From positions 15,057 through 79,056 of the forward strand of contig JBOHWH010000107.1 of the NCBI GenBank assembly GCA_050736695.1: a stretch of 64,000 bases of DNA. The letters run 5' to 3'. The notes beneath the pieces were generated by a model. The model saw nothing but the letters and a program-made list of their open reading frames with translations. It ran no database searches and had not been told where the DNA came from. Below are positions 43,507-52,710 of the stretch, one piece after another. The stretch's first letter is position 1. Every line of letters begins with the position of its first letter. Source of the DNA: JBARDN01 sp050736695. Lineage in GTDB: Bacteria > Desulfobacterota > Binatia > Binatales > Binataceae. Made by a program: the position numbers and the translations under genes.

Positions 43507-43869
43507 ATGCCTTCCACAATCCTGATCGTTGATGACGAAGCCGACTTGGTGAACACATTTTCGCGGATGCTGTCGTGGTCGGGACACTCGTGCCTGCCGG
43601 CGTTCGACGGCGCGCAGGCGATGGCGCTATTCGACCGCGAGCATCCGGACCTCGTCCTGACCGACCTGAACCTGCCGGCGGCCAGCGGAATCGAGGTTAT
43701 CCGCCACGCGCATCAGGCCTCGCCGCACACCCCGATCATCGCAATCACCGGATATAGCGCACCGGCGATGGCCGACGCGGCTGAAGCAGCCGGAGCCAGC
43801 ATCTGCCTGCAAAAGCCGGTGGGCCTGGCCGAGCTAGCCGCCCTAATCCGCACAGCCCTGGAATCCTGA
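43507..43869 (+). CDS. single-domain response regulator
   Basis: 120 aa from ATG 43507. Receiver fold only: acidic pair in IVDDEADL (residues 7-14), phospho-acceptor Asp53 in LVLTDLNLPAASG, Thr switch in IIAITGYS and Lys in CLQKPVG. No output domain. It follows the PAS kinase gene in the same direction and is a likely substrate of it. Confidence 0.9.
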   Translation: MPSTILIVDDEADLVNTFSRMLSWSGHSCLPAFDGAQAMALFDREHPDLVLTDLNLPAASGIEVIRHAHQASPHTPIIAITGYSAPAMADAAEAAGASICLQKPVGLAELAALIRTALES

Positions 43870-44017
43870 GTCCGATGCGTCACCCGCTCTGATCCCTCGC
43901 CCTATCAGGAGAGCATTGCGTAACCCAGCCGCATGGGCAGACCTACAGAAGTGGGTTGTGCACAACTCGCTCTTTCAGGAAGGCTATGGTGAGGGTCGTT
44001 ACTTTCTGGAATCAGAT

Positions 44018-44266
44018 TCAAGCCTCTGACGCCGAAGGGATCAGCCTCAGTAGTGCGAGGAGCGCTGCCGCGCACCAGGTTGCTTCAAGGATCACGAAGG
44101 GCACGAAGCCGATCAGATAGGACGCGTAGCACGAGAGGCCGGCACCGATGATATTCAGCACCTGATATTGCCGCGCCTGCGAGCGCAGAAAGCCGAGCAG
44201 GTTCAAGAAGAACGCCAGTAGCAGCATCCCGACGCCCACCGATCCGACAACCTGCGCGGATAGCAT
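44018..44266 (-). CDS. small membrane protein, CBU_0592 family-like
   Basis: 82 aa from ATG 44266 with three hydrophobic segments (about residues 3-20, 31-50 and 54-72). The pattern VGSVGVGMLLLAFFLNLLG, then RQYQVLNIIGAGLSCYASYLIGFVPFVILE, is that of short three-helix proteins known as the CBU_0592 family. Function unknown. A 73-aa protein gene ends nine bases upstream and probably shares the transcript. Confidence 0.7.
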   Translation of the reverse strand: MLSAQVVGSVGVGMLLLAFFLNLLGFLRSQARQYQVLNIIGAGLSCYASYLIGFVPFVILEATWCAAALLALLRLIPSASEA

Positions 44267-44274
44267 CGCGCGGA

Positions 44275-44496
44275 TTACTCTGGCGCGCCGTCGCCGCTTA
44301 GCTGCGTGACGACGAACGGGCTGAATTGCCAGATGGTCTTTTCGAGATGAGACAGGCCGAGTGCCTTCGCCATGCTGCTCTCCACGCCGGAACAAACATG
44401 GCGGCATGCGATGATCTCCTGAGGATGCGCGCAATTGATACCGGCGCGCAGCGCCTCGAGCGTCTCGCGATAGCGCGACAGTGGTGGATTGCTCAT
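44275..44496 (-). CDS. small hypothetical protein
   Basis: 73 aa from ATG 44496. No signal peptide. It contains three Cys in NCAHPQEIIACRHVCSG and a helical C-terminal part (SHLEKTIWQFSPFVVTQLSG). I do not recognise it. Position nine bases before the three-helix membrane protein gene suggests a two-gene unit. The NtrC-type regulator gene lies 104 bases upstream on the same strand, so readthrough from it is possible. Confidence 0.5.
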   Translation of the reverse strand: MSNPPLSRYRETLEALRAGINCAHPQEIIACRHVCSGVESSMAKALGLSHLEKTIWQFSPFVVTQLSGDGAPE

Positions 44497-44600
44497 GACC
44501 GATCGTCCTATCGATGATCGCCCCGGATTTCCAGCGCGGCGCAGGGTACTCGGCGAGTTGGGTGATTGATGGTGGAGCGGAACCCGCGTCCGGTCCGCAT

Positions 44601-45998
44601 TCACCTGATGCGATGCTTGTTCAGGAGTCGATGGAAGGTCGTGCGGTCCATCCGTGCGGCGCGCGCCGCCTGCGAGACGTTGCCATGATAGCGGTTCAAA
44701 ACATCTCTGAGGTACTTAGCCTCGAGCTCCTCAACCCATTTGGCTTTGGCCTGTTTGAAGCTCAACTCGTCGCCGTCTCCGTTGCTTCCGTCGCTGCCCT
44801 TTGCGTGCTCCGCCTCCGCGGCGGACTTTGGAGAACGGATCTTCTCAGGCAGGTCGCGAACCGAGAGCGCAGGACCTTCGGTCAGGGCGCATGCTCGTTC
44901 GATCACGTTCTGGAGCTCGCGCACGTTGCCCGGCCAATGGTAGGCCTCCAGCGCGGCGATCGCCTCGGGCTCGAAGCCGCGCGGCGAACCTTCGCCGCTG
45001 CGGCGATATCTTTCCAGGAAGCGCTGCGCGAGCAGGGCGATATCGGATTTTCGGTCGCGCAAGGCGGGCAGCACGATATCGATCACGTCGATTCGGTAGA
45101 ACAAATCGTCGCGGAATTTTCCCGCCGCGACCAGCGCGCGCAGGTCGCGATTGGTGGCCGAGAGAATCCGCACGTCGATTCGCACCTGCTGGGTGCCGCC
45201 GACGCGGCGAATCTCGCGCTCCTGGATCGCGCGCAGCATCTTGGCCTGCAAGCCAATCGGCATCTCGCCAATCTCGTCAAGGAAGACGGTGCCGCCGCCC
45301 GCGGTCTCGAGCAGTCCCGGCTTGGAGGCGATCGCGCCGGTAAACGCTCCGCGTTCGTGTCCGAACAGTTCAGATTCGAGCAGGTTCTCAGGCAGCGCAG
45401 CGCAATCGACCGGCACGAAGGCGCCTGCCGCGCGCGGACTGTTGGCATGAATCGCGCGGGCAACCAGCTCTTTGCCGGTGCCCGATTCTCCGAGCACCAG
45501 GATGTTGGCTTCGCTGCGCGCGGCCTTGCGCACGAAATCGATCACGCGCTGGATTGCGGGGCTCGAGCCGATAATATTCTCGAAGCCAAGGATGCCGCTT
45601 AGCTGCTCGCGCAGGTTGCGGTTTTCGATCACCAGGTTGCGCTGTGCGAGTGCGCGCTCCGCGGCAAGCCGTAGCTGGTCCATCGTGAACGGCTTGGCCA
45701 GATAGTCGAACGCACCGGCCTTGACCGCGGCGACCGCCGACTCGATCGTGGCGAATGCGGTCAGCATGATGACCGGACGGGCGGGATCGAGCTCCTGCGC
45801 CCGGCGCATAATTTCGAGTCCGTCGATCGAGGGCATCCGCAGATCGGTGATCACCAGATCGGGCAGCGCGCTTTCCAGCAGCCTGATCGCCTCGGCGGGT
45901 TCGTTGGAGACAAAACATTCGTGCCCGGTGCGGGTGAGGATGCGCCGGCAGTTTTCGAGCATGTCAAGCTCGTCGTCGAGTAGCAGAATACGGCCCAT
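44601..45998 (-). CDS. sigma-54-dependent response regulator (NtrC family)
   Basis: 465 aa. The receiver domain has Asp52 in LVITDLRMPSIDG. The AAA+ domain has Walker A GESGTGKE (170-177) and the sigma-54 contact loop GAFTGA intact (217-222), then GGTVFLDEIGEMP (Walker B) and RDDLFYRIDVIDIVLP. A Fis-type helix-turn-helix closes the protein (LNRYHGNVSQAARAARMDRTTFHRLLNKHRIR spans the last 35 residues). It activates sigma-54 promoters when phosphorylated. The HPK4-type kinase at 42031 is the nearest plausible partner. The divergent neighbour, a Ycf46-like gene, is 170 bases away and may be a target. Confidence 0.95.
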   Translation of the reverse strand: MGRILLLDDELDMLENCRRILTRTGHECFVSNEPAEAIRLLESALPDLVITDLRMPSIDGLEIMRRAQELDPARPVIMLTAFATIESAVAAVKAGAFDYLAKPFTMDQLRLAAERALAQRNLVIENRNLREQLSGILGFENIIGSSPAIQRVIDFVRKAARSEANILVLGESGTGKELVARAIHANSPRAAGAFVPVDCAALPENLLESELFGHERGAFTGAIASKPGLLETAGGGTVFLDEIGEMPIGLQAKMLRAIQEREIRRVGGTQQVRIDVRILSATNRDLRALVAAGKFRDDLFYRIDVIDIVLPALRDRKSDIALLAQRFLERYRRSGEGSPRGFEPEAIAALEAYHWPGNVRELQNVIERACALTEGPALSVRDLPEKIRSPKSAAEAEHAKGSDGSNGDGDELSFKQAKAKWVEELEAKYLRDVLNRYHGNVSQAARAARMDRTTFHRLLNKHRIR

Positions 45999-46168
45999 GG
46001 CTCGCGCGCGGGGAACCGCGAGCCTGTAAACAAGCAGGAACCCTGCGCAAAGTGCAAGCGCAATCACGCCGACTTCGGTGCGATCGTCGTAGCGGATTCA
46101 AGACCCGGGCCGAATTTTGGCGTTTGCGGAGCGGCTCGCGCCGATGCGAATCTAATTCAAGGATAAAA

Positions 46169-47716
46169 ATGGGAGTTTCGGATCAAAGCCGCGCAGCCAA
46201 AACGTTTTTGGATACTTTTGAGTCCGGACGGCCGCTAGTTTATGTGCGCTCGGCCGAAGAGGATCGCGTTGGCGCCCTGCTGCGCAACGCGGGGCGGCAG
46301 TTGTGCCCCGCCAAGCCGCTGCCGGTCTGGACCTGGAGCCTGACCGAGGGCCTGACTATCGACGAACCAGAAGCGCCGGCGCCCGGGCGTCATCCGCGCA
46401 AGGCGGCGGAAGCTAGCGCTCACGATCCGCGCGAGGCGCTGGATTTCATCGCGATGCACGCCGATCCCGCGATCTTTCATCTGAAGGATTTTCACGAGCC
46501 GTTGCGCGATTCCGCGAGCGTCCGGCGCCGGGTTCGTGATCTGTACCAGATCTGTCTGGATCGGCAAAAGTTCGTCGTCATCACTTCGGCGGTGCGATCG
46601 ATTCCGGAAGAAATCGCACGCAGTTTTGCGGTTATCGACCTTCTGCCGCCGGATGTGACTGAACTGCTGGAATTTCTGCGATCGGAGGCCGGCAAAGTCA
46701 CGGCGCTTGGAGCACATGCCGATACCAGCGAAGAGGTTTTGTACCATCTCGCCACCACTTTGCAGGGACTCACCCTCGACGAGGCGCGCCACGCCGTGCG
46801 CCGCGCGCTTGCGGCTGGCAAGAGCCTTGGCATCGACGCCGCGCCAATCCTGCTGGAGGAAAAGCGCATCCTGATCACGCGAAGCGGCGCGATCGAGTAC
46901 GTAGCCGACAGCACCGACCTCGGAGAAGTTGGGGGCCTCGAAAATCTCAAGCAGTGGCTGATGGAGCGGCGCCAACTGTTTCAAAAGCGCGATACCTTGA
47001 GCGCCGACATCGTGCCCAAAGGCGTGCTGGTGATGGGGATCCCCGGATGCGGCAAGAGCCTGTCGGTCAAGGCCGTCGCCTCATGCTTCCAGTTACCGCT
47101 TTACCGGATCGACATGATCGAGATCTTTTCGGGACGTCATGGCAACCCGGAAGCCGCGTTCGTCGAAGCCTGCCGGATGCTCGAAAGCGTCGCGCCCGCG
47201 ATCGTGTGGTTCGACGAGATCGAGACCGGCCTCACGTCAGGAGATACCGGGGGCCAGCAAGGCCGCATCTTTGCGTTTTTTCTGACCTGGATGCAGGAAA
47301 AGAAGGCCGGGCTGTTCGTCGCCGCCACCGCGAACCGAATCGACCTGCTACCGGCCGAGATGATTCGCAAGGGCCGCTTCGACGAGGTCTTCTTCGTCGA
47401 TCTGCCGAACGATGACGAACGGATCGCGATTTTCAAGGTTCATCTCACCCGCCGCGGCGTCGATCTGGCAAAGTTCGACGTTGCCCAGATCATAGAGTTC
47501 ACCCGCGGATGGACCGGCGCCGAGATCGAGCAGTGCGTGATCTCCGCGCTGACTACCGCGCGTCTGGCGGGCCGGGACGTGACCGGGGACGATCTGGTCA
47601 ACGCTTCATTAGGAAAAGTACCGCTCTCGCGTGCGATGAAGGAGCAGGTCAGCCGTGTCCGGGAGTGGGCCTATCAGCGCGCGGTCCGCGCCTCCCACGG
47701 TTCTGTCGCACACTAA
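46169..47716 (+). CDS. Ycf46-like AAA+ ATPase
   Basis: 515 aa from ATG 46169 with AAGGAT upstream. The first half (about residues 1-260) is the variable Ycf46-type domain (FESGRPLVYVRSAEEDRV, then PVWTWSLTEGL and AVRSIPEEIARSFAVIDLLPPD). The second half is a single AAA+ module with Walker A GIPGCGKS (290-297), Walker B AIVWFDEIETG, sensor ATANRIDLLPAEMIRKGRFDEVFFVDLPN and an arginine finger in RKGRFD. Proteins of this family are known from cyanobacteria and plastids, and more widely as uncharacterised ATPases. Divergent from the NtrC-type gene. Confidence 0.88.
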   Translation: MGVSDQSRAAKTFLDTFESGRPLVYVRSAEEDRVGALLRNAGRQLCPAKPLPVWTWSLTEGLTIDEPEAPAPGRHPRKAAEASAHDPREALDFIAMHADPAIFHLKDFHEPLRDSASVRRRVRDLYQICLDRQKFVVITSAVRSIPEEIARSFAVIDLLPPDVTELLEFLRSEAGKVTALGAHADTSEEVLYHLATTLQGLTLDEARHAVRRALAAGKSLGIDAAPILLEEKRILITRSGAIEYVADSTDLGEVGGLENLKQWLMERRQLFQKRDTLSADIVPKGVLVMGIPGCGKSLSVKAVASCFQLPLYRIDMIEIFSGRHGNPEAAFVEACRMLESVAPAIVWFDEIETGLTSGDTGGQQGRIFAFFLTWMQEKKAGLFVAATANRIDLLPAEMIRKGRFDEVFFVDLPNDDERIAIFKVHLTRRGVDLAKFDVAQIIEFTRGWTGAEIEQCVISALTTARLAGRDVTGDDLVNASLGKVPLSRAMKEQVSRVREWAYQRAVRASHGSVAH

Positions 47717-47722
47717 AGAGCG

Positions 47723-48997
47723 TCAATGCTTGAGGGTTTCGCGCAGCGCGCGCGCGGCGCCGGCGAAAAAATTCCGCGCGATGAAAGATCGCTCCGATGC
47801 TGCGCGCGCGTCGAGGATCTCGGCATTGAGCGCGACCGCCTCGGCGTCATCGCGATTCGCGTTGACCACGAGCTCGGCCAGCGCGAGCGCGCGATCAAGC
47901 TGGCCTTCGGCGCGGAGTTTGCGCGTGCGCTCGATAATCGCGCCGCGGCCGCATAGCGCAAGAATATCGTCCGCGCGATCCTTGCGCGGCGCCGGAAACA
48001 TCTGCGACGGCTCTCCGGACCACCATCCCGCGTATCGCCGGATTACATCGCGAACCACAAACGCGGTGCATCCGTAGATCGGGGCTAAAAACGGCTTGCC
48101 GGCAAGCTCGCGCGGCAACGCTATTCCGGCTTCGACAATGTCGATCGGCCAATCGCCGGCGTTGAGGCGCTTGACCACTTCATCGTGGATCAAGCGCAAC
48201 GCTCGCGCGGTTTCGAGCAGTAGCTCCTCGCATTCGGCTTCGCCCCGGTAGGCTCGCCCGTGACCCGGCAGAACGTACTTGGGCTTTCGCGCCGCGACTT
48301 GCTCGAGCGCGTCCGCCCATTCGAGCGTGTAGCGCTGAACCTTGTTTGGATTACCGGTGTTCGGCATCGAGGACACGATCAGATCGCCGACCAGCGCCGC
48401 GCGCCGCAGCGGAAGCCAGAGCCACGTCGCATCGTCGGTCTCGCCGAGCGCGTGATGCAGCTCGACCGCCTCTCCGGCGAGCTCCAGCAACTGCATCGCG
48501 CGAAAAGTCAGGTCCGGGTAGTGATAGGAATCTTCCTTGAAAATCCCGGCGACCGCCTGCGCCGGCGCGCCGAACTGCAGCCGATTGATATGTCCCTGCC
48601 ATCCGGCCGTCCGCGCATAACGCTTGAAGCGGCCGCGCAGATCTTCATGCGCCCAGATTTTGGGCCGCTGGTAGCCGCGACTCAGCGCGTCGGTGATAAA
48701 CGCTTCGGTGCCGAAGGCGTGGTCGCCGTGACCGTGGGTATAGACGATCACCGTGATGGGTTCGTCGGTGACTTTGCGAATTGCCGCGACCGCGAGCGCC
48801 CCCATCGCGCGCGAGCTGGTGTCGGCCGCCAGCATGTCGCCGCGTCCGTATGCGAACGCGACATTGGCGAAGCCATGAAACATCGCGAGGCCCGGCTCGA
48901 GCACCTCGAGCTGACCCATCATCGGGTCGAGCGGATTGGAAGCGGCGCGGCGCGGCGTCGCGGAATCGGTTGGCAAGGGCGGCTGCGAGGACGGCAT
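47723..48997 (-). CDS. MBL-fold metallo-hydrolase with alkyl-sulfatase-like C-terminal part
   Basis: 424 aa. The metallo-beta-lactamase motif HGHGDH is at residues 88-93 (VIVYTHGHGDHAFG), with further ligands in ELHHALGETDD and VLPGHGRAYRG. After the catalytic domain, LLLETARALRLIHDEVVKRLNAGD resembles the dimerisation region of SDS-hydrolase-type alkyl sulfatases. The last 80 residues are helical. No signal peptide, so it is cytoplasmic. Substrate uncertain. It is convergent with the Ycf46-like gene and divergent from glgB. Confidence 0.85.
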   Translation of the reverse strand: MPSSQPPLPTDSATPRRAASNPLDPMMGQLEVLEPGLAMFHGFANVAFAYGRGDMLAADTSSRAMGALAVAAIRKVTDEPITVIVYTHGHGDHAFGTEAFITDALSRGYQRPKIWAHEDLRGRFKRYARTAGWQGHINRLQFGAPAQAVAGIFKEDSYHYPDLTFRAMQLLELAGEAVELHHALGETDDATWLWLPLRRAALVGDLIVSSMPNTGNPNKVQRYTLEWADALEQVAARKPKYVLPGHGRAYRGEAECEELLLETARALRLIHDEVVKRLNAGDWPIDIVEAGIALPRELAGKPFLAPIYGCTAFVVRDVIRRYAGWWSGEPSQMFPAPRKDRADDILALCGRGAIIERTRKLRAEGQLDRALALAELVVNANRDDAEAVALNAEILDARAASERSFIARNFFAGAARALRETLKH

Positions 48998-49134
48998 AGC
49001 GGCGATTCTCCCGGCGAATTTTCTTCGCTTAAGATACCTTGCGCGCCCATATGATGGGTAACGAAATCGGGCAGCGGCGCATCCGAGAAGCCGCCAGCCA
49101 GACTATCAGATAGAGGCGATGCGCCAGCGGTCCG

Positions 49135-49140
49135 TATAAT
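49135..49140 (+). promoter_or_regulatory. candidate -10 box upstream of glgB
   Basis: A consensus TATAAT lies 58 bases before the glgB ATG in a 201-base divergent spacer. No good -35 hexamer is seen at the normal distance, so this is a weak or activator-dependent promoter candidate. Confidence 0.35.
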
Positions 49141-49198
49141 CTAGAATCTCAGCGATGAATCGGACCGGCACAGTCCGGCCCGGAGTCTCCCCAGGAAT

Positions 49199-51415
49199 AT
49201 GAGCATCACGAAACTTGAGGTAAATCCCTTACCAGCGCCCGCACCGCGCACCGACCTGGAGCGCCTGCTCGCGCTGGAGCATCCGGATCCACATTCGATC
49301 CTTGGCGCGCATCCGTCGGGCGGCCGCGTGATCGTTCGCGCGTTTCGTCCGGGTGCGTCGGCGATGTACCTGCTGATGGATGGATCGATCCGGCGCGAGA
49401 TGATCCAGAGCGGAACCAGCGGACTCTTCGAGGCGATCGTAAAGGAGCGCGGCGAGGTCTTTCCTTACCGGCTCGAGGTTCACTATCCGGACGGCGCCGT
49501 CGTCACCGGACGCGATCCATATTCGTTCCTGCCGACCTTGGGCGAGATCGACATGTATCTGTGGGGCGAGCAGAAACATCATCGCGCCTGGGAGAAGCTG
49601 GGTGCGCATGTGATCGAGTGGGCCGGAATTACGGGAGTTGGGTTCGCGGTATGGGCTCCCACGGCGCGCAGCGTCAGCGTGGTCGGCGATTTCAACCGCT
49701 GGGACGGACGCGTGCACATGATGCGCGTGCTCGGCAGCTCGGGCGTCTGGGAGCTGTTCATTCCGGGGCTCGAACCGGGCGCGGTTTACAAATACGAAAT
49801 TCGCACGCGCGACGGATCGCTGCTGCTGAAGAGCGATCCCTACGCATTACAGATGGAATCGCCGCCGGAAACCGCGTCGATCGTTTACCAATCGGAATAC
49901 CAGTTCACCGACGCCGATTGGATGGATGCGCGAGCGCGCCGCGATGCGAGCAAGTGTCCGCTGTCGGTTTACGAAGTGCATCTGGGTTCGTGGCGGCGGG
50001 TTCCGGAACAGGGCAATCGATGGCTCAGCTACCGGGAACTCGCGCAGCAGCTCGGCGACTACGTTTTGGAGATGGGCTTTACGCACATCGAGCTGATGCC
50101 GGTGATGGAGCATCCGTTCACCGGATCATGGGGTTACCAGGTCAGCGGATATTTTGCGCCCACCGCGCGTTTCGGCCCGCCCGATGACTTGCGCTTCCTG
50201 ATCGACGAGATGCATCGGCGCGGGATCGGCGTGATTCTCGACTGGGTGCCGGCGCATTTTCCCAAGGACGAATTCAGCCTCGGCCGCTTCGACGGCACCG
50301 CGCTGTATGAGCATCAGGATCCGCGTCTGGGGAATCATCCGGACTGGGGCACCTATATTTTCAACTACGGCCGCAACGAGGTGCGAAGCTTCCTGATTGC
50401 GAGCGCGCTCTACTGGCTGGGCGAATTTCACGCCGACGGACTGCGCGTGGACGCCGTGGCTTCGATGATCTACCTCGATTACGGGCGTCGCGACGGCGAC
50501 TGGATTCCCAACGTGCACGGCGGACGCGAGAATCTGGACGCGATCGCTTTTTTGCGCGCGCTAAACGAGCAGGCCTACGCGCTGAACCCCGGCATCGCGA
50601 TGATCGCCGAAGAATCCACCGCGTGGAGCGGTGTCAGCCGTCCGACCTTCATGGGCGGACTCGGGTTCGGGTTCAAGTGGGACATGGGCTGGATGAATGA
50701 CACGCTCGAGTACTTCAAGCTCGATCCGATCTATCGAAAATTCCACCATCGCAATCTGAGCTTCGGGATGCTCTATGCGTGGAGCGAAAATTTTGTGCTG
50801 CCGCTGTCGCATGATGAGGTCGTTCACGGCAAGCGTTCGATGCTTGACAAGATGCCCGGATACGCGCCGCAGCGGTTTGCGAATCTGCGCGCGCTCTATG
50901 GCTACATGTGGGCGCGTCCCGGCAAGAAGCATCTCTTCATGGGCAATGAATTCGGCCAGTGGGCCGAATGGGATCACGACTCGAGCCTCGAATGGCATCT
51001 GCTCGCCTACCCGGCGCATAGCGGACTCCGCGCTCTGGTGCGCGATCTCAACCGCGTGTATCGCGAGTCTCCGGCGCTGTGGGAGGCCGATACCGATCCG
51101 GCGGGCTTTCGATGGATCGACGCCGACGACGCTGCCGACAACGCGATCTCGTTCCTGCGAATCGCACCGAAGACCGGCGCCAAAGTAGTCTGCGTGTGCA
51201 ACTTCTCGGCGGCGCATCGCAGCCGCTTTCGCGTCGGAGTGCCCGCGGCGGGATGGTATCGCGAGGTCCTCAACACCGACGCCGCCGTTTATGGCGGCGG
51301 CAATGCCGGCAATCTGGGCGGAGTCGAGGCGCAGGCGCAGCCGTGGCGCGAGTTTCCGTTTTCGCTCTCGATCGAGCTGCCGCCTCTGTCGGTGCTGTGG
51401 TTCGCCGCGCCCTGA
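49199..51415 (+). CDS. glgB: 1,4-alpha-glucan branching enzyme
   Basis: 738 aa, the length of full bacterial GlgB with two N-terminal carbohydrate-binding modules. The first is at about residues 20-110 (HPDPHSILGAHP), the second is CBM48 at about 125-215 (GVGFAVWAPTARSVSVVGDFN), and a GH13 barrel follows. Catalytic residues are Asp418 (DGLRVDAVASMIYLDY), Glu471 (MIAEESTAW) and transition-state Asp539 (PLSHDEVVHGK). It makes alpha-1,6 branches in glycogen. No other glg gene is in the window, so it is a stand-alone locus here. ATG 49199 has AGGA upstream. Confidence 0.97.
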   Translation: MSITKLEVNPLPAPAPRTDLERLLALEHPDPHSILGAHPSGGRVIVRAFRPGASAMYLLMDGSIRREMIQSGTSGLFEAIVKERGEVFPYRLEVHYPDGAVVTGRDPYSFLPTLGEIDMYLWGEQKHHRAWEKLGAHVIEWAGITGVGFAVWAPTARSVSVVGDFNRWDGRVHMMRVLGSSGVWELFIPGLEPGAVYKYEIRTRDGSLLLKSDPYALQMESPPETASIVYQSEYQFTDADWMDARARRDASKCPLSVYEVHLGSWRRVPEQGNRWLSYRELAQQLGDYVLEMGFTHIELMPVMEHPFTGSWGYQVSGYFAPTARFGPPDDLRFLIDEMHRRGIGVILDWVPAHFPKDEFSLGRFDGTALYEHQDPRLGNHPDWGTYIFNYGRNEVRSFLIASALYWLGEFHADGLRVDAVASMIYLDYGRRDGDWIPNVHGGRENLDAIAFLRALNEQAYALNPGIAMIAEESTAWSGVSRPTFMGGLGFGFKWDMGWMNDTLEYFKLDPIYRKFHHRNLSFGMLYAWSENFVLPLSHDEVVHGKRSMLDKMPGYAPQRFANLRALYGYMWARPGKKHLFMGNEFGQWAEWDHDSSLEWHLLAYPAHSGLRALVRDLNRVYRESPALWEADTDPAGFRWIDADDAADNAISFLRIAPKTGAKVVCVCNFSAAHRSRFRVGVPAAGWYREVLNTDAAVYGGGNAGNLGGVEAQAQPWREFPFSLSIELPPLSVLWFAAP

Positions 51416-51444
51416 GAAAAGGACAGAGTTGCGGAGGAAGGTAG

Positions 51445-52104
51445 ATGGGGGAGCACGAGCATAAGCCGGATCCGATTGCCGATTTCGACAAGACTGCGGT
51501 CCTTGCGCGTGAAATCGAGCGCGAACGCAAACTCGAGGAGCGCGAACGCTCGCAACTAATCCGCGTCGGACGCGCGATCAGGCTCGCGGATTTCATGGCC
51601 ATCCTGATGGTGCTGGCGACTGCGTTCAGCGCCTACGCGACGTGGCGGACGGCGCAGGTGATGCGGACGGTGTTTGCGGTGTCGGACCGGCCGTTTATGG
51701 GGGTTGTGTCGGTAGCGTTCGAAGAAGGCCAGACGGCCAGCCCGAGGGTAGCGGTTAAGTTCACCAACTTTGGAAAAATCCCGGCGCTCGATGGCTTCGT
51801 CAGCGTGCACAGTATCGTCGATGGGAAATTGATCAAGGCCAACGACGGCGCCATGACCACGATGGACACCGGCGTCATCTCGCCCGGCGTTGCGCATTTC
51901 TTCTACAACTATCTGGCTCCGGACGTTTACCAGGCGGTGGTGTCGGGGAAATCGAAGATGCAGGTGCACGTGCGGATTCTCTACAAGGGACCCGCGCATG
52001 AAGAGCAGCTCTGCTACTTCGAGCGCATCTTTTACGACCTGCATAGCGCGACGTTCCGAGCCGGCGGCGGCTCCGATCGCTGCGGCGGCACGGCGATTTT
52101 CTGA
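51445..52104 (+). CDS. single-pass membrane protein of unknown function
   Basis: 219 aa. The first 45 residues are charged and predicted coiled-coil (LAREIERERKLEERERSQL). One membrane helix covers about 47-67, and the remainder is an extra-cytoplasmic beta-rich domain (RPFMGVVSVAFEEGQTASPRV, then KFTNFGKIPALDGFVSV). It starts after GGAGGAAGGTAG, the same strong ribosome site as the cupredoxin gene at 855. No family recognised. It may share a transcript with glgB, 29 bases upstream, and with the following lipoprotein. Confidence 0.75.
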   Translation: MGEHEHKPDPIADFDKTAVLAREIERERKLEERERSQLIRVGRAIRLADFMAILMVLATAFSAYATWRTAQVMRTVFAVSDRPFMGVVSVAFEEGQTASPRVAVKFTNFGKIPALDGFVSVHSIVDGKLIKANDGAMTTMDTGVISPGVAHFFYNYLAPDVYQAVVSGKSKMQVHVRILYKGPAHEEQLCYFERIFYDLHSATFRAGGGSDRCGGTAIF

Positions 52105-52117
52105 TTTGTTCTCTGCG

Positions 52118-52399
52118 ATGAAAATCAGCCTGGCAGCGATCGCGATTCTTGTTGGCGCCGCGATAATCGCGATGGCAGGGTGCTCCTCCGTCACGCCATC
52201 GACCGACACGCCGGCTGAGAAAGCGGCGTTGGCGAATTTCGATTTGTCGAAATGCGAGGTGCTGGAGCCGAGCCTCTACCGATGCCCCGGAATCGATCGG
52301 CCGCTATGCGACCCCGACTTCGAGCGCAACGAAGTGCAATGCATAAAAATCACCAAGACTGGCGTGCTGCTGCAGGAACTGCCCGAAGAAAATATGTAG
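52118..52399 (+). CDS. small lipoprotein
   Basis: 93 aa from ATG 52118. The signal peptide ends in the lipobox AMAGC (Cys22). The mature part has four Cys (SKCEVLEPSLYRCPG, RPLCDPDFE and VQCIKI), which could form two disulfides in the periplasm. No family recognised. It lies 13 bases after the stop of the membrane-protein gene, in the same direction. Confidence 0.7.
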   Translation: MKISLAAIAILVGAAIIAMAGCSSVTPSTDTPAEKAALANFDLSKCEVLEPSLYRCPGIDRPLCDPDFERNEVQCIKITKTGVLLQELPEENM

Positions 52400-52512
52400 C
52401 TCCCGCATCAGGCTCGCACGCGACCAAACGTCTGCTGCCTTGCGCGATTCCTTCGATCTTATCGGCCAGCGCGGTCGAGTAATTGACCTCCGCCGAGCTT
52501 CCGAGCCGCGCC

Positions 52513-52710
52513 GTGAGCATCGATCCGACAGGCGTGAAACTGCCGCCCTCCTTCCAGGCGGGGCGGACATGGTGGAACGTAGCCATTCTACATTCAGGCG
52601 GGAACCGATACGTTCTGATGGACGCGGATTGCGTGTGCCCGTTCGATCTGGCAGTTTTCCGGATCGAACGAGGCTTTTATGCGATGCCCGACCTGCAAGC
52701 GATCGGTTGA
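52513..52710 (+). CDS. possible small hypothetical protein
   Basis: A frame of 65 aa from GTG 52513 (a TTG at 52483 is also possible) translates to a plausible globular sequence with FQAGRTWWNVAILHSGGN and YVLMDADCVCPFDLAVFRI. It overlaps the start of yacG by 32 bases. No ribosome site or family is recognised, and an antisense frame in the same place is also protein-like, so this call is weak. Confidence 0.3.
   Translation: MSIDPTGVKLPPSFQAGRTWWNVAILHSGGNRYVLMDADCVCPFDLAVFRIERGFYAMPDLQAIG

Noticed and set aside
52350..52586. 78-residue open frame on the minus strand starting MATFHHVRPAW
   Set aside because: The translation looks protein-like, but it overlaps the 3' end of the lipoprotein gene and has no recognised family or ribosome site. 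Kept only as an alternative to the weak + strand call at 52513-52710.
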